A DNA stretch of 64,000 nucleotides from Moniliophthora roreri (taxonomy: Eukaryota; Basidiomycota; Agaricomycetes; Agaricales; Marasmiaceae): the NCBI GenBank assembly GCA_001466705.2, contig LATX02000213.1:62001-126000 (forward strand). The letters are read 5' to 3'. Below are positions 33,637-45,316 of the stretch, in pieces. A program made the translations under genes and the position numbers. A model generated the notes under the pieces. The model was not told the DNA's origin, did not search any database, and saw nothing but the letters and a program-made list of their open reading frames with translations. Position 1 is the stretch's first letter. Each line of letters starts with the position of its first letter.

Positions 33637-34535
33637 TATAATGATACTCAATACCAATCTTCAGTCCATCTGTGCGACGGTTATCAATTTACTGCCTGGG
33701 CAGGACAGTCGTGAGATATGCAGGAAGTCATTATCACAGTTGCAGTACCAGGAACTGGGGAGCAATGCCAAACTTGGGGTTTCAGAAGACTATCAATGTC
33801 AGGTATGTTTATTTTCATTCATAGTTAAGCTGTGTTCACAGTTTGTGTTGATCTAGCCTATAGACTGTCCATTCAGAATGAAACCAAGGCGTAAGGTTGA
33901 AATGGCAATGCCAATTCAGGCCAATCCTGCTGGTGTCAATTTGAAGATACGTACAGCTTGTCGCGTTTACAATCTCATTGTCAAACCATGGATCATCATT
34001 ACTCCCCCCCCTCCAGTCTTTGGCCCCACCTGACATATACCAGCTACCTGAATGGTACGAACATATTGATAGAATTCCACCATGGGATTTAACTGTCTCG
34101 CCCCTTCTGGGAGGTCTGTGGGCACGACTTGACTGGGGTGATAGCGAAGAAAGGGTAAAGTGGCTAGAGTATAATAGGTGGTGGCCTGGGGGTAGCACAT
34201 CAGATGAATGGGGTGCTACTTTCCAGATGTTCAAGTCTACACAAGAAGCTTGGGGTCTCTTGATGGAGCTAGTTCTTCTGGATCAACCCCTTTGAATGTC
34301 ACCTCGTCTCATAGAATTGATGGTGTTCTTGAAGGCCAGAAAAACTATACCTCCCATTACAAAGAGACTCCTCAACAAGCTTGCAAAACAAGTCAAACTC
34401 GCATTCAAGGATGCCATACTTACAGTGGTTCCATATGTGATCTCATACTTTAAATGTTTACTTGCTGAAGCTGTAGCCGTTTTGCAGCCTACTGAACACC
34501 CTCTCATTCACTGCTGCACCTTAAAACGCTCCTGA
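33637..34535 (+). pseudogene. Unknown gene with poly-C frameshift and in-frame TGA
   Basis: A frame at about 33640-33800 ('LPGQDSREICRKSL', 'VSEDYQCQ') ends in a GTATGT donor and appears to splice to 33857 (acceptor CTAG), continuing 'PIDCPFRMKPRRKVEMA' and 'ACRVYNLIVKPWIII'. At an 8-C tract near 34004-34011 this frame fails, and frame 0 takes over ('APPDIYQLPEWYEHID', 'PWDLTVSPLLGGLWARLDWG', 'WWPGGSTSDEWGATFQM') to TGA 34293, then 'MSPRLIELMVFLKARK' to 34535. The sequence is protein-like and continuous apart from these breaks. No family recognised. Element A sits immediately upstream and may have removed its 5' end. Confidence 0.45.
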
Positions 34536-35115
34536 CAGAACTGGGATAGCTATGATATCAATCTTCAACTCCTGTTCATGCTTGTTTTGTTGCTCTGTAG
34601 AATATACATTTACATTAGCAAAATCCAGAGACTGGTATAGCGGGTTAGCAGGAGAAATGACGCCTGATACGCGTTGCCTATGAGTCCATTAGTATTGTAA
34701 CCACATATATAATACCCTGTTACCATACCTTGAGAATACAACGTGTGTTATAACCCCCCATGACTATGAATGGGAGTTATAACCGTGGATATAACTCTGG
34801 TCATAACCCAGTTATAACCCCTCATGATGGCAACGGAAGGTTATAATGCTGGGTGTAACCAGAGTTGTAAACAGGGTTATAACCCACCCTCTATTACAGT
34901 CAGAGGGCATTATAACACCAAAATCTCATTACAAGGCCTCAGGACAGTTGCTTCAGAATATAACAAGATATATATGATACAACTATTTTTTAGAATACAG
35001 CTACTTTTGTAGAGTATGGCTAATTTTGTGGAATACAAACAGTTTTAGCTAATAGTGATTCGATAACAAAAAAGTGTACAAAGCGACAAGAAAACAGCAA
35101 AAACAATACAGTAAA
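34536..35115. other. Non-coding with TTATAACC-type repeats
   Basis: From about 34745 to 34915 the motif (G)TTATAACC/GGTTATAA recurs many times in both orientations with irregular spacing. A similar run lies at about 46970-47040. No gene is supported. Confidence 0.5.
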
Positions 35116-35699
35116 CTATGACTTATTCTCCACCCTCCTGTTCACTTTGTGAATCAAAGGATTAATTATTGTCTCCCAAGCATCCAGGCTCAGGAGACGA
35201 AAAATTTCTTGATGTTTTTTCCCGCCTACAAAGTATCAGTACATGAATCAAAGGCGGAGAAAAAACTTACAATCAGGGCAATGTGTAACGACTCTCTCAT
35301 ACCCACGAGACATCAATGTGAGGTGAACCAAGCACTCTAGGGTTTGCATTAGCATTTTGAAAACGAAGAAAACGCAAAAAAAACTCACCAACATGATGCG
35401 AATGGTTGACATTGACCCTGTCATACCAAATGTGTGGCTTGCTCGGGCACTGTTGGTCCCACTCAGTCTTCCTCTCCTCCAGTGGCCAGCTCGTTCTTCT
35501 GACTTTGAAAAGGAATTCTGATTCCTCGTTGTCCACGATACGGAATGAGTATATTGTCCTGTGTTCATCGAAATAGCTGAAGGCTTTGAAGAACATCGAT
35601 TTGAACTCGTCTGTGGAAGATGCGATCTACAAGCCATCAGCCAAAAAAAACAATCAGAAAAGTCAAAGGACTTACCCAGGACATTATAGGAGAAGACAT
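35116..35699 (-). CDS. Small four-exon gene, 145 aa, unknown
   Basis: Exons on the minus strand: 35676-35699, 35389-35626, 35271-35336 and 35116-35225. All introns have GT-AG ends (donors GTAAGT, GTGAGT, GTAAGT; acceptors TTGTAG, CCCTAG, TTTGTAG) of about 45-52 nt. The spliced length of 438 nt gives 145 codons and TAG. The protein begins 'MSSPIMSWIASSTDEF', has an aromatic-rich core ('FFKAFSYFDEHRTIYSF') and a C-terminal 'HCPDCGKKH' with a possible C-x2-C metal site formed across the last splice junction. The consistent phasing across three introns argues for a real gene. I do not recognise the family; a transposon-associated gene is possible given the surroundings. Confidence 0.6.
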
Positions 35700-36355
35700 C
35701 TCAAAGATCTGTTGGATAATGAACAAGATTGAGTGTGTAGAGTGGGAGAGTCGTCGCAGTGTAAAGGAAAGGGCGGGCAAAGGGCAGGCAGTGCATTTTC
35801 AGGTACCACAAATGATACCAAATGAACCTGTGCAGCCCCCAACGATGCATTTAACGTGTTCAAAAAGTCGGTATAGGGATTTTCTGAGGCGTAGATTACA
35901 AATTTGGAGTCATTGGGGTATGTTGTGTTGGTCAGTTTGCGATCGCGTAGACTTTAATGTATAAATGCTGATTCCACAGGTGATCTTGGGCGCTTGTGGG
36001 CGCTTATGGGTGCCTATTGTTGGGATTGATGAAAAAGTTATTTTGGATAATAAGCGCCCATATTATTGGCATTTATTATCTGAAAAAATCACTTTGGACT
36101 GCAGAGATGAGTGCTCTTGGGCACTTATTGTTGGGAATAGTCATCTCGATGGGAAAAAATAATTTAAGGTCATTTAGGACCATGAAAATGCTAGACTGCG
36201 TATGAGTGATTATATTACCAAATATAAAGTCAATAATTACTGTTTGGTTCTCATAGTTTAAGGCCATTCCTAATAGTTTAAGGTTGTTTCGGACCATTCT
36301 AGGAGAGACACGCAGGAATACAAGTAATACAACGTGAATACCATTGAATAGACTA
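35700..36355. other. Non-coding, short inverted-type repeats
   Basis: GGGCGCTTATGGG near 36000 and ATAAGCGCCCAT near 36052, then GTGCTCTTGGGCACTTATTG near 36110, form related direct/inverted words. TTTAAGG-CATT-GGACCAT recurs at about 36165, 36250 and 36275. This may be a decayed miniature inverted-repeat element; no gene is seen. Confidence 0.3.
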
Positions 36356-36360
36356 CAGAA

Positions 36361-36850
36361 TTACAACTCTCCATGTGGTAAGGTCATGTTAACACTGACA
36401 GGATCACCATTCTCATCGAATTCATCATCATCAGAACTATTTCCTTCGCTTTCGTCTTCATCATCTGATTCGTTGTCGCTCGAATCAGATTCAGAGTCCG
36501 AATCATCCTTGCATAGCTCCACGTCGTCATCTGGTTCATCTTCTACTACTGGACTTTGAGGTGCTGAATCCATCTCCTCACCATCTGAGTCGTATTCTGG
36601 GAGAACCTGGCTGTCAAGGCCTGCATCCTTCTCGAACTTGTTCAGGTATCCGGAGAGTTCCTTATGGCCAATGCCACCTGCTCGGAATCGCATGAACATG
36701 TCATGGTCAACGAACCTGAGTAACCCTTTAATATCTGAAACAGGTAATATTTGTTTGGTGTAGACTTGAAATATATGTGATGTGGAGAGGGATCAGGTTC
36801 TGCAGGTTCTTGAATACCTGTCATATCCACCTCTGGAATGTCTGGATTCT
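36361..36850 (-). pseudogene. C-terminal part of a probable transposon-encoded ORF with acidic tail
   Basis: The minus strand reads 'RFVDHDMFMRFRAGGIGHKE' followed by a tail with long Asp/Glu/Ser runs, ending 'TLPHGEL'. 'MFMRFR-GGGIGH' plus an acidic tail is a pattern I associate with the C-termini of agaricomycete DNA-transposon proteins, but the exact superfamily (for example Plavaka or KDZ) is uncertain. An upstream frame to 36944 ('IPDAEMYENPDIPEVDMTG') may be another exon; I could not join it with canonical sites. The catalytic region is absent, so this is a remnant. Confidence 0.45.
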
Positions 36851-37020
36851 CGTACATCTCAGCATCTGGAATCGCTGGAAGTTCCGGAGAAACCACACAA
36901 CTTGGAGCAACAGACTTGGGCTTCCATACTTCTTTTACAAACACAGAAGGAGAGTGAGGATCGTAATCATTAAAAAGAACATTCTTCCGACGAATGTGTC
37001 AAGACTTTGCCTGCATTCCT

Positions 37021-37105
37021 GGCTCTGGCTCTGGTATTGGTTCTGGTTCTGGTTCTGGTTCTGGTATGGGATCAGAATCAGAATCGGGTTCGGGTTTGGG
37101 TAGTG
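37021..37105. repeat. (GGTTCT)n microsatellite
   Basis: Five or more near-exact GGTTCT/GGCTCT units are followed by GAATCA/GGGTTCGGG variants. Translated, this gives Gly-Ser or Asn-Gln low complexity only. Confidence 0.8.
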
Positions 37106-37362
37106 ATTCAAGTTCATGTTCAGGTAGTGGTAATAGATCTGGTACTAGGAGTGGGGGTGGTACTCTGCGCTAATTGTTGTCATTAGTGTGGTACCGCATT
37201 GAAACCAGCATCAGAACTCACTCATGCAGGAATGAATTCCCTCATACAATCACTAAACTCTGAAGATCCCTGCATCCTTTCTGGACATTTCTTTTCATAA
37301 ACTTGAAGGCTATTAGATTTATCGAAAGATTTTATGCAAAAACTGCATTGATAATTTTTCAG

Positions 37363-39065
37363 CATTTGAAAGAGTGGATACTAGAAAAATAGTTATAAAC
37401 GATAATCAGATATGCAGCACTAGCAATCACTCACGAGTAAAGATCGTATAACATTCTATAGTATGTCCATATAACAGGGTATAACTGTATAACGTGGTAG
37501 TAGTCATCCACTGGTGTAAATGGCGGTCAGCATCACATATGACAGCACATAATTATAGTCAATATTATTTTTTTTTACTGTAGCCTTTGACCACTTTCTT
37601 ACAGGATTGAACGTCATTGAAATTCATTTTATTATCTATACTATTTCTACTGTACTTGAGCATAATGAAAACTTACTGTCGTTATCAATTGTAGTGGTAG
37701 TGAGCAAGAAGAAAAAATGATTCAAACTCTGACACGATGATATGATAGCCTGAGTAATGTTGGGCTGGTCGACTCACATGAGTTGACCACCTCAAGATTA
37801 TTCAGACCAATACTGCCATGCATGTGGGACTTACCATTTTTTTCACTTTTTCCGCAACCACCATCATCAATGCAAGCGTTGAGCTCCCTCCCTCACTGCC
37901 GCCTCAGGTAAGTATTATTTTATAACCTAGAGTACCATAGAATAGTTTTTGAATACATTACTATACATTTTGAGTGTCAAAAAGACCAAAAAATTGAATT
38001 TGAGAAATTTTATAATTAATGAAAAAGTCAGGGAAAACCCATGCTGAAATGCAATTTTTGCAGGCAATATGGAGTTGTTGTCGTCTCAGCAAGCTGAAGC
38101 AGCTGCTCAGGCCAATGTCCGTCAATTCTTGGATCTAGAGGCTGCTGTCGATAGAGGGAGGTACAATTCTGAGGACGATGAAGGAGGTATGGACATTTTG
38201 ACATTCACCTATCATTCTCTAGCTAAAGTACACTTGTTCTACAGCAGATAGGTTCATAAACGATGACAACGACAACGTAGAGAGGCCTGTCAACTATCAG
38301 GCTCTCAATAGAGCGCTGGATGCCGACTATCACAAATCGCTATTCTTAGACCAGGATTTGCTCTTTTCAGAGCTACAAGATGAATCTGCTGGTGACGATT
38401 CCATTGCTGTTGGAGAATCTGGGCTGCTGTTGGAGCAAGGAGACACTGCAGTTGGAGTGGTAGCACACGAGCTGGATGAGGACGATCCCAAGGTCAAGAG
38501 GTATTGTTCGCAAGAAGTTTGGTCGGTCAAGTGCAAGGTATGTCCATTCCTACTCAGTATCTTTTCACCATCTAATGTTATCTAGCCTTACTGCGAACAG
38601 GACGTCATAAACTTCATTGTAGGCTACTGGAAGATACACCCCAAAGACAACATCTTTTCTCTCACTCGACCCAGATCTTGCAGTTCTGGTTATGTCTACA
38701 TACAGACTCAGAATAGCCCTTGTGCAGCTAGCATCCTTCATGGTTGCATGTACACTCGCCGTACCCAAACTGGTGGCATCAACAGCGTCCATATGACAGT
38801 GCTCTCTGACCCTCTTGATATCCTTTGTGCGCTTTTGATGTTGCTGAGTATGTTATCATCCATCCTTTGAGCATTTTGCTAATTAATTCCTTCAGGTGGA
38901 TTGAGCTTGAGGAATAGCGCAAAGCTGGGTCATTCTGGCCTCAAGGCATTGAGCTTTTTATGATTGATGTTGACGTGGTTATGAAGTTTGGCTTTGAGGA
39001 CAAGAGCTTAAGATCGGGGGAAAAATGTTCAGCCATGTTCAGAAAATAGTATGCATACATATTAT
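37363..39065 (+). pseudogene. Spt5-like locus, version 1 (truncated NGN gene fused to DUF6698-like sequence, ends at N)
   Basis: It matches 39067-40545 at an offset of about 1,705 bp with a few percent transitions. It contains the 'FLDLEAAVDRG' exon (from ATG 38069), the acidic exon and most of the NGN exon ('VWSVKCK', 'SGYVYIQTQ', 'TVLSDPLDIL'). After 'GATG' near 38840 it jumps to sequence matching 44295 onward (DUF6698-like locus). Relative to version 2 it lacks about 3.75 kb. It ends at the N at 39066. Confidence 0.7.
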
Positions 39066-39773
39066 NGGCATTTGAAAGAGTGGATACTAGAAAAATAGTT
39101 ATAAACAATAATCAGATATGCAGCACTAGCAATCACTCATGAGTAAAGATCGTATAACGTTCTATGGTATGTCCATATAATGGGGTATAACTGTATAACG
39201 TGGTAGTAGTCGTCCACTGGTGTAAATGGCGGTCAGCATCACGTATGATACACATAATTATAGTCAATATTGTTTTTTTTTACTGTAGCCTTTGACCACT
39301 TTCTTACAAGATTGAATGTCATTGAAATTCATTTTATTATTTATACTATTTCTACTGTACTTGGGCATAATGAAAACTTACCATTGTTATCGATTGTGAT
39401 GGTAGTGAGCAAGAAGAAAAAATGATTCAAACTCTAACATGGTGATATGATAGCCTGAGTAATATTGGGCTGGTTGACTCACATGAGTTGACCACCTCAA
39501 GATTATTCAGACCAATACTGCCACGCGCATGGGACTTACCACTTTTTTCACTTTTTCCGCAACCACCATCATTGACGCAAGTGTTGAGCTCCCTCCCTCA
39601 CTGCTGCCTCAGGTAAGTATTATTTTATAACCTAGAGTACTGTAGAATAGTTTTTGAATACATTACTATCCATTTTGAGCATCAAAAAGACCAAAAAATT
39701 GAATTTGAGAAATTTTATAACCAATGAAAAAGTCAGGGAAAACCCATGCTAAAAGGCAATTTTTGCAGGCAAT

Positions 39774-42700
39774 ATGGAGTCATCATCGTCTCAGCAAGCT
39801 GAAGTGGCTGCTCAGGCCAATGTCCATCAATTCTTGGATCTAGAGGCTGCTGTCAATAGAGGGGGGTATGATTCTGAGGACGATGAAGGAGGTATGGACA
39901 TTTCGACATTCACCTATTGTTCTCTAGCTAAAGTACGCTTGTTCTACAGCAGATAGGCTCATAAACAATGACAACGACAACGTAGGGAGGCCTGTCAACT
40001 ATCAGGCTCTCAATAGAGTGCTGGACACCGACTATCATGAATTGCTATTCTCAGACCAGGATTCGCTCTTTTCAGAGCTACAAGATGAATCTGCTGGTGA
40101 CAATTCCATTGCTGTTGGAGGATCTGGGCTGGTTTTGGATCAGGGAAACACTGCCGTTGGAGGGGTAGCACTCGAGCTGGATGAGGACGATCCCAACGTC
40201 AAGAGGTATCGTTCGCAAGAAGTTTGGTCGATCAAGTGCAAGGTATGTCCATTCCTACTCGGTATCCTTTCACCATCTAATGTTATCTAGCCTTACCGCG
40301 AACAGGACGTCATAAACTTCATTGTAGGCTACCAGAAGATACACCCCGAAGACAACATCTTTTCCCTCACTCGACCCGGATCTTGCGGTTCTGGTTATGT
40401 CTACATACAGACCCAGGATAGCCCTCGTGCAGCTAGCATACTTCGTGGTTGCATGTACACTCGTCGTACCCAAACTGGTGGCATCAACGGCGTCCATATG
40501 ACAGTTCTCTCTGATCCTCTCGATATCCTTCGTGCGCTTTCGATGGCATCTAGCATCGCTAAAACCATCACCAGCGGAGTGGAGAAACGCCAGCCAGACC
40601 CAAAGAAGCCTGTTCTAAAGGCAGGTGTCTGGGTTAGGCTTGGTCCGATTGAAAAGCCGAAGAAAGAGCCGAATAGCAAGGAGGAAGCATCTGGGCCACC
40701 CAGGAAGAAGACAAGACTCGATAACCCTTTGACATGGCAGGGTTTAACCGAGGAGAATGTGCCCATGGGCGATATGGGTGACATCCACAAGCAAATGGAG
40801 CCTGAAGCCTCTGGCAAGCCCACTAGAGGCCAAAGCTACGAACCCAAGCTACCAAAGCCTGGAAAGCCGTTGTACTACGATGACCCTGCCCTTGTTCTGA
40901 AGGTTGATGGTCATGCAGTCATGGTTCTCTTTATTTCTCGCATTCATGCCATCGACATGCCCCAATCTCAGCCAACGAAGGAGGAGTTCCCACAGTGCCT
41001 GGCTTTCAACCCACTGATACAGTCTCAGAGACCCAAAGGCATCAATATGGCTTGGGATCCCACCCAGTATGGGAAGAAGCATAGAAGGCTCATCATCTAT
41101 CCTGACGGTGGCTTCCAGTACAGGATGAGGATGCAGATCATAGATAAGTCCATAATCAAACCACTGGGACAATTGCTGAATTCGAGAGAAGGTCACATAC
41201 TTCTCAAATGCAGTCACCCGGCAGTCAGTGGCAACTTTCCTCTAATCGAGGACTGGAGGTTTGATATCGGCAAGATGGTCACTGCACCCACAGGCCAACA
41301 AGGTGTAGTGATCTCTCACTCCCCTGCTGGTCCTACTATCCAGTGCTATAAACCACCACCCAACAACTGTGATCCTGATTTTCAAGATTTACTGACCATG
41401 TGAGTTGGTATTCATTGTTTCGGGTGGAAGCTGATCAAGTCATGGCTACTCGGTGACTTTGTATGCCATGTCTCTGGCATTGAAGGCTTTGTTATCATTC
41501 TCAACAGTTTCGACAACAATATTGTCCTCATCAAGCATATGGACAACAACGTCGACCACGACTTTTCTGGACATGCAAATTCATTCAGGTTGACTCCTCG
41601 ACACAAGAAAAGCCAAGGGTACTCAATCAGACGCAATCCTGAATCTTTTCACCAGACACCGTGGATGGAGGCAGCAGTTCGAGGCCCTCGCGAGATCACA
41701 ACAGGCCAAGATTGGCAGCAGTTTCAATCTGAATGGAATGAAAAGCTTGCCCTACGGCGACTGCTACAGCAGGTGTTCATCATGGACCATGTAGAAGCTT
41801 CGGCCAAGATCAAAAAGGCTCGAACAGGCACTATTCCTTGGAAGGATAGACATGTTCTTATATATGCCAAAGAATGTCATAACAAGGGGGATGTTGCTTG
41901 GGTATACGATGTCCACATATGCCAGAAGACCAAGAGTGGATTGCAGATCACTGTCAAGTCTGAGGTTATAGGCAGGCAGTGTCAGTGCCAAATGTATGAC
42001 TATGAAGACCTCGTTGACGAGCAGTAAGTCTCTGCCTTCTCATTCTTTATCTAATACTGACTCGCTACTACAGCTGGGAACTACCTCTCCACCTGGTTGA
42101 ACGACCATTGAATCCCACATTCCATCCTAAGTGCAATTACATCCACCCCATGACCTTCCATGTGAAGGTGGCCAAACTTCCCCCGCCTGTTCGCAGCACA
42201 ACACCTCCAGTTCACTCACATCGTCCTTCATCTGCTCAATCTCGCTCTTCAACTCCTGATCCAGTGTGGATGGTATCAGCCGATGACTCTAATCGTCATC
42301 ATCCGATGCCTTCAACACCTACATGGCAGACTTGCAGTCTCCACCCCAGTCAACACTGGCTATACGAGGCAGAGAACACCCATGATTTATGGTTCAAAGC
42401 CAAAATCAAAGGTGAAATCTTGGGCAAACGCTTCGACAACAAGCCCGAGAACCTTCATCTCATTATCTGTGACAGGGAGAAGACTGCTGTTATTGAGCAT
42501 TACAAGAAGCAGCACCCGCTGCCAGATAACATCGAGGTGTCACTGGTGTACCCCGTTGCAAACACGGTGGATCCCATTTTCATCTTTCGAGGTGAATTTG
42601 CGAACTGGGTCGTCTACCAGTCGTCAAGTGCAAACTATAACGGAGTCAAATATCTGCACGGGTTCGAGGTTGACATCAAGGGACATACTATAGACTTTAA

Positions 42701-42818
42701 GGTCAAATGCAAGTTCTTGCCCACGGATGCTTGTGTTCTGTATGTCGGAGCAGAGGTTAGAGATGCATTGGGACAGTACTATAAAGATTGCTATAATAAT
42801 GTCAATCACCGCTGTTAA
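39774..42818 (+). CDS. Spt5-like protein (NGN domain, KOW-like region), multi-exon
   Basis: Predicted exons: 39774-39891, 39953-40242, 40291-about 41399, about 41431-42024 and 42074-42818. The first two are in phase (408 nt). The N-terminus has 'FLDLEAAVNRG' and acidic 'DSEDDEGG', as in Spt5. The NGN core is 'VWSIKCKPYREQDVINFIVG', 'GSGYVYIQTQ' and 'YTRRTQTGGINGVHM'. Later segments 'EDWRFDIGKMVTAPTGQQGVV' (split: EDWRFDIGKMV / TAPTGQQGVV) and 'KLIKSWLLGDFVCHVSG' resemble KOW modules. The C-terminal third is unrecognised. Canonical Spt5 with Spt4 clamps RNA polymerase during elongation. This shorter, divergent paralogue lacks an obvious C-terminal repeat and is probably one of the expanded Spt5-like genes of agarics. 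The 31-nt intron at 41400 is doubtful. Confidence 0.6.
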
Positions 42819-43219
42819 TGTACTTTAATCACTTTCTTGGGACTTTCTGGACATGTAGTGATAGCAAACATTGTATTTCTTGATACCTATTGACAATACA
42901 TAGCCACATTACCTTGTAACCACCCCTTGTGGGTGTCTGGCCTCTGGGACCAGAAGTCTTTAGCGCTCAAGTGATCTAATATTTCCTTTCTGGTAAGTCA
43001 GACCTTTCAGTGGATTCAGATGACAACTCATTTTCTCAGTAGGTCTCTTAGCACTCAAGGCATCTAATACGGCATCTACGTCATTTCTCAACGTGCTATT
43101 CAGTTGCAGATCGCGCATCGATTACACGTTGTACGTTGAGGACCCTAATAATTGGAGATCAGATAGGAAATCTTTTTTCTTCTCTCCATCATTGTTGCTT
43201 AATCTTCATACACGCAGTG
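42819..43219 (+). other. Spacer between Spt5-like and small gene
   Basis: No gene is supported. GCATCTAATA/TAGCGCTCAAG-type words repeat at about 42960 and 43050. Confidence 0.3.
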
Positions 43220-43781
43220 ATGGACGACAAGGTTCAGCAAGCTCGAGTCACCCTGTTAAACAAGTAAGTCATTTTATAGAATCCTTTTTTCCCATACTGA
43301 CCACATTTTAGGGATGATGACAATGCGGTGCTCACAGAATTTTGTCGTGCCGTTATGTTTTATAGTTGTCTAATTCATATTCACCTCATGGTCGCCGATA
43401 CCATTATCGTTGGAATGAAACATGACGAGGAAGGACGTTGGGATGAATTGGTAAACTCTCAAGTCATATTTGTCAAAAAGTGAGTGATCTGACCATGCTC
43501 TGGTATAATGTATTCAATAACCTCTTTGAAGCGACAAAGAATATGTGAATGCTTTCAAAAAACTCCTCAAACAATGTCCAGAAATTGAAGCATTCCTTGA
43601 TTATATCGCTTTCTCAAACGATAAGGAATGTTTTGAGAAATTTATTGATTTTGTACGTATTCGTTCATCCCCTGCCACCTTACTAAAAAGACATTCTCAG
43701 ATGCGCAATGCTGAACAGCGTAATTGCTTCTGCGAATGCTCCTCCTTCAAAAACCTTGTAGACTCACTTCTCGATCAGTAG
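43220..43781 (+). CDS. Small four-exon gene, 137 aa, unknown
   Basis: Exons 43220-43263, 43312-43479, 43532-43652 and 43701-43781 have GT-AG introns of 48-52 nt and total 414 nt (138 codons with TAG). The last intron is a multiple of three, so it could be retained. The protein starts 'MDDKVQQARVTLLNKDDDN', has a hydrophobic 'CLIHIHLMVADTIIVGM' segment and a Cys-containing end ('RNCFCECSSF'). No family recognised. It is found only in the version of the locus that contains the full Spt5-like gene. Confidence 0.55.
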
Positions 43782-44079
43782 TTCATTTTTCTTTAGTCGT
43801 TATGTAAAAGTCTCTTTTATAAATTTCCTGTATGACATTTTCCGTATGTTTGTTGGCGCTTCACGAGTGTTTATGTTACTATATGCAGTGTGCCTGATTG
43901 TAGAGTTCCACGGACTTGTTTATATTTGTTATTTTGCACTTGACGTGCTTTGATTCTTCTCACGCACAGTCCTGTTCCCTCAACGTATAAATTTGTTTCC
44001 TTTCTCTAAATGGCTCTCTGTTGCAAACATCTACCATCCTTTTATATGTTTCCGTATTTCATCCTCATTCTCATATTAT

Positions 44080-45315
44080 AATGGCTAGCTGAACTCGGGG
44101 GCAAACACATCGTCATGACACGACACATCCTTATCCTCAAACTAACCGACAATCTCAGGCCTCAGAACCCCAACAACAACCTACTCCTACCAGCTCATCC
44201 GACCCCGCTCAACCTGAACAAGATCCTGGAGAGCAAGCGTGAAAACAAGCCTTTCTCGAGTATGTCACTCAGTTGGAGAATGAGAGGGATCAAGTTGCCG
44301 AATATGTTATCGTCCATCCTTTGAGCATTTTGCTAATTAATTCCTTCAGGTGGATTGAGCTTAAGGAATAGTGCAAAGCTGGGTCATTCTGGCCTCGAGG
44401 CATTGAGCTTTTTATGATTGATGTCGACGTGGTTATGAAGTTTGGCTTTGAGGACGAGAGCTTAAGATCGGGAGAAAAACGTTCAGCCATGTTCAGAAAA
44501 TGGTATGCATACATCTTATCTCGATGTGCCGTTTGTTTTCTGACACATACATCTATCACAAGGAGCCTGGATAAGATCAAGATTGCATGAAAATCATATG
44601 GACGTTTCAAGGACAGGTACCCTCATCTTCATGAGCGCTTGGAGCAATGCCTCGAATATGACAAGATGGTCATCTTTGACCTATGTACCAACACGGTGCA
44701 TACTTATCCAGACTTTCTTCATCACTGTCACTCATGTCGTTAATAGATGTCTACTGCTGCAAAAAATATTAGAAAGGCCGACTCTGCCACCGTGAAGCCA
44801 AGAATGCTAGATTATATTACGAATAACCCGGAACTTGATGGCAGAGATGCGTCACTCAATCCACCCATTGCCCATAAAGATGACAAGTGAGAGCATGGAT
44901 TTCATCACCCAATGACCACCCAGTATCTCGTCCCACAAGCTCATTACTCTGACTATTTATTTGACGCCCAAGAGTATGTTTTCCTTTCATTTTGGACCCA
45001 AGCTCACCATCCCTTTGTAGTACAATGAAGAAACTCAAAACGGGTGAGATCACTTACAATGCGGGAGTCTTGCCAGCCTTCCTCTATGATTTACATCAAA
45101 TTCATTCCAAAAACGTATGTGCCAGCTTCATGCGAGGTCAAGTTATCCGCTGTGTATGTGTGCATGATATTCTCTCTACTGATATGATGTCACTGATCAA
45201 CATTACCTAGACGTATCATGCTATATTTTGCGGTCCAAGCGCTGGCTTTGACAAGCCTGCTACTTCAACATGGGGGGGTAATGCCAAGATTCATGGGTTG
45301 GATGCTGCTACCGAA
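44080..45315 (+). pseudogene. DUF6698-like gene, copy 1 (decayed, ends at N)
   Basis: The plus strand reads 'EYVTQLENERDQVAEYV', 'HPLSILLINSF', then an iron-binding-neutral coding-like stretch ('MFRKWYAYILSRC') and 'CGPSAGFDKPATSTWGGNAKIHG', the motif order of the agaricomycete DUF6698 family. Several stops interrupt the frame. It ends at N 45316. The section from 44295 recurs at 45345-46140 with small differences. Function of the family is unknown; it is often transposon-associated. Confidence 0.5.
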
Positions 45316-45316
45316 N

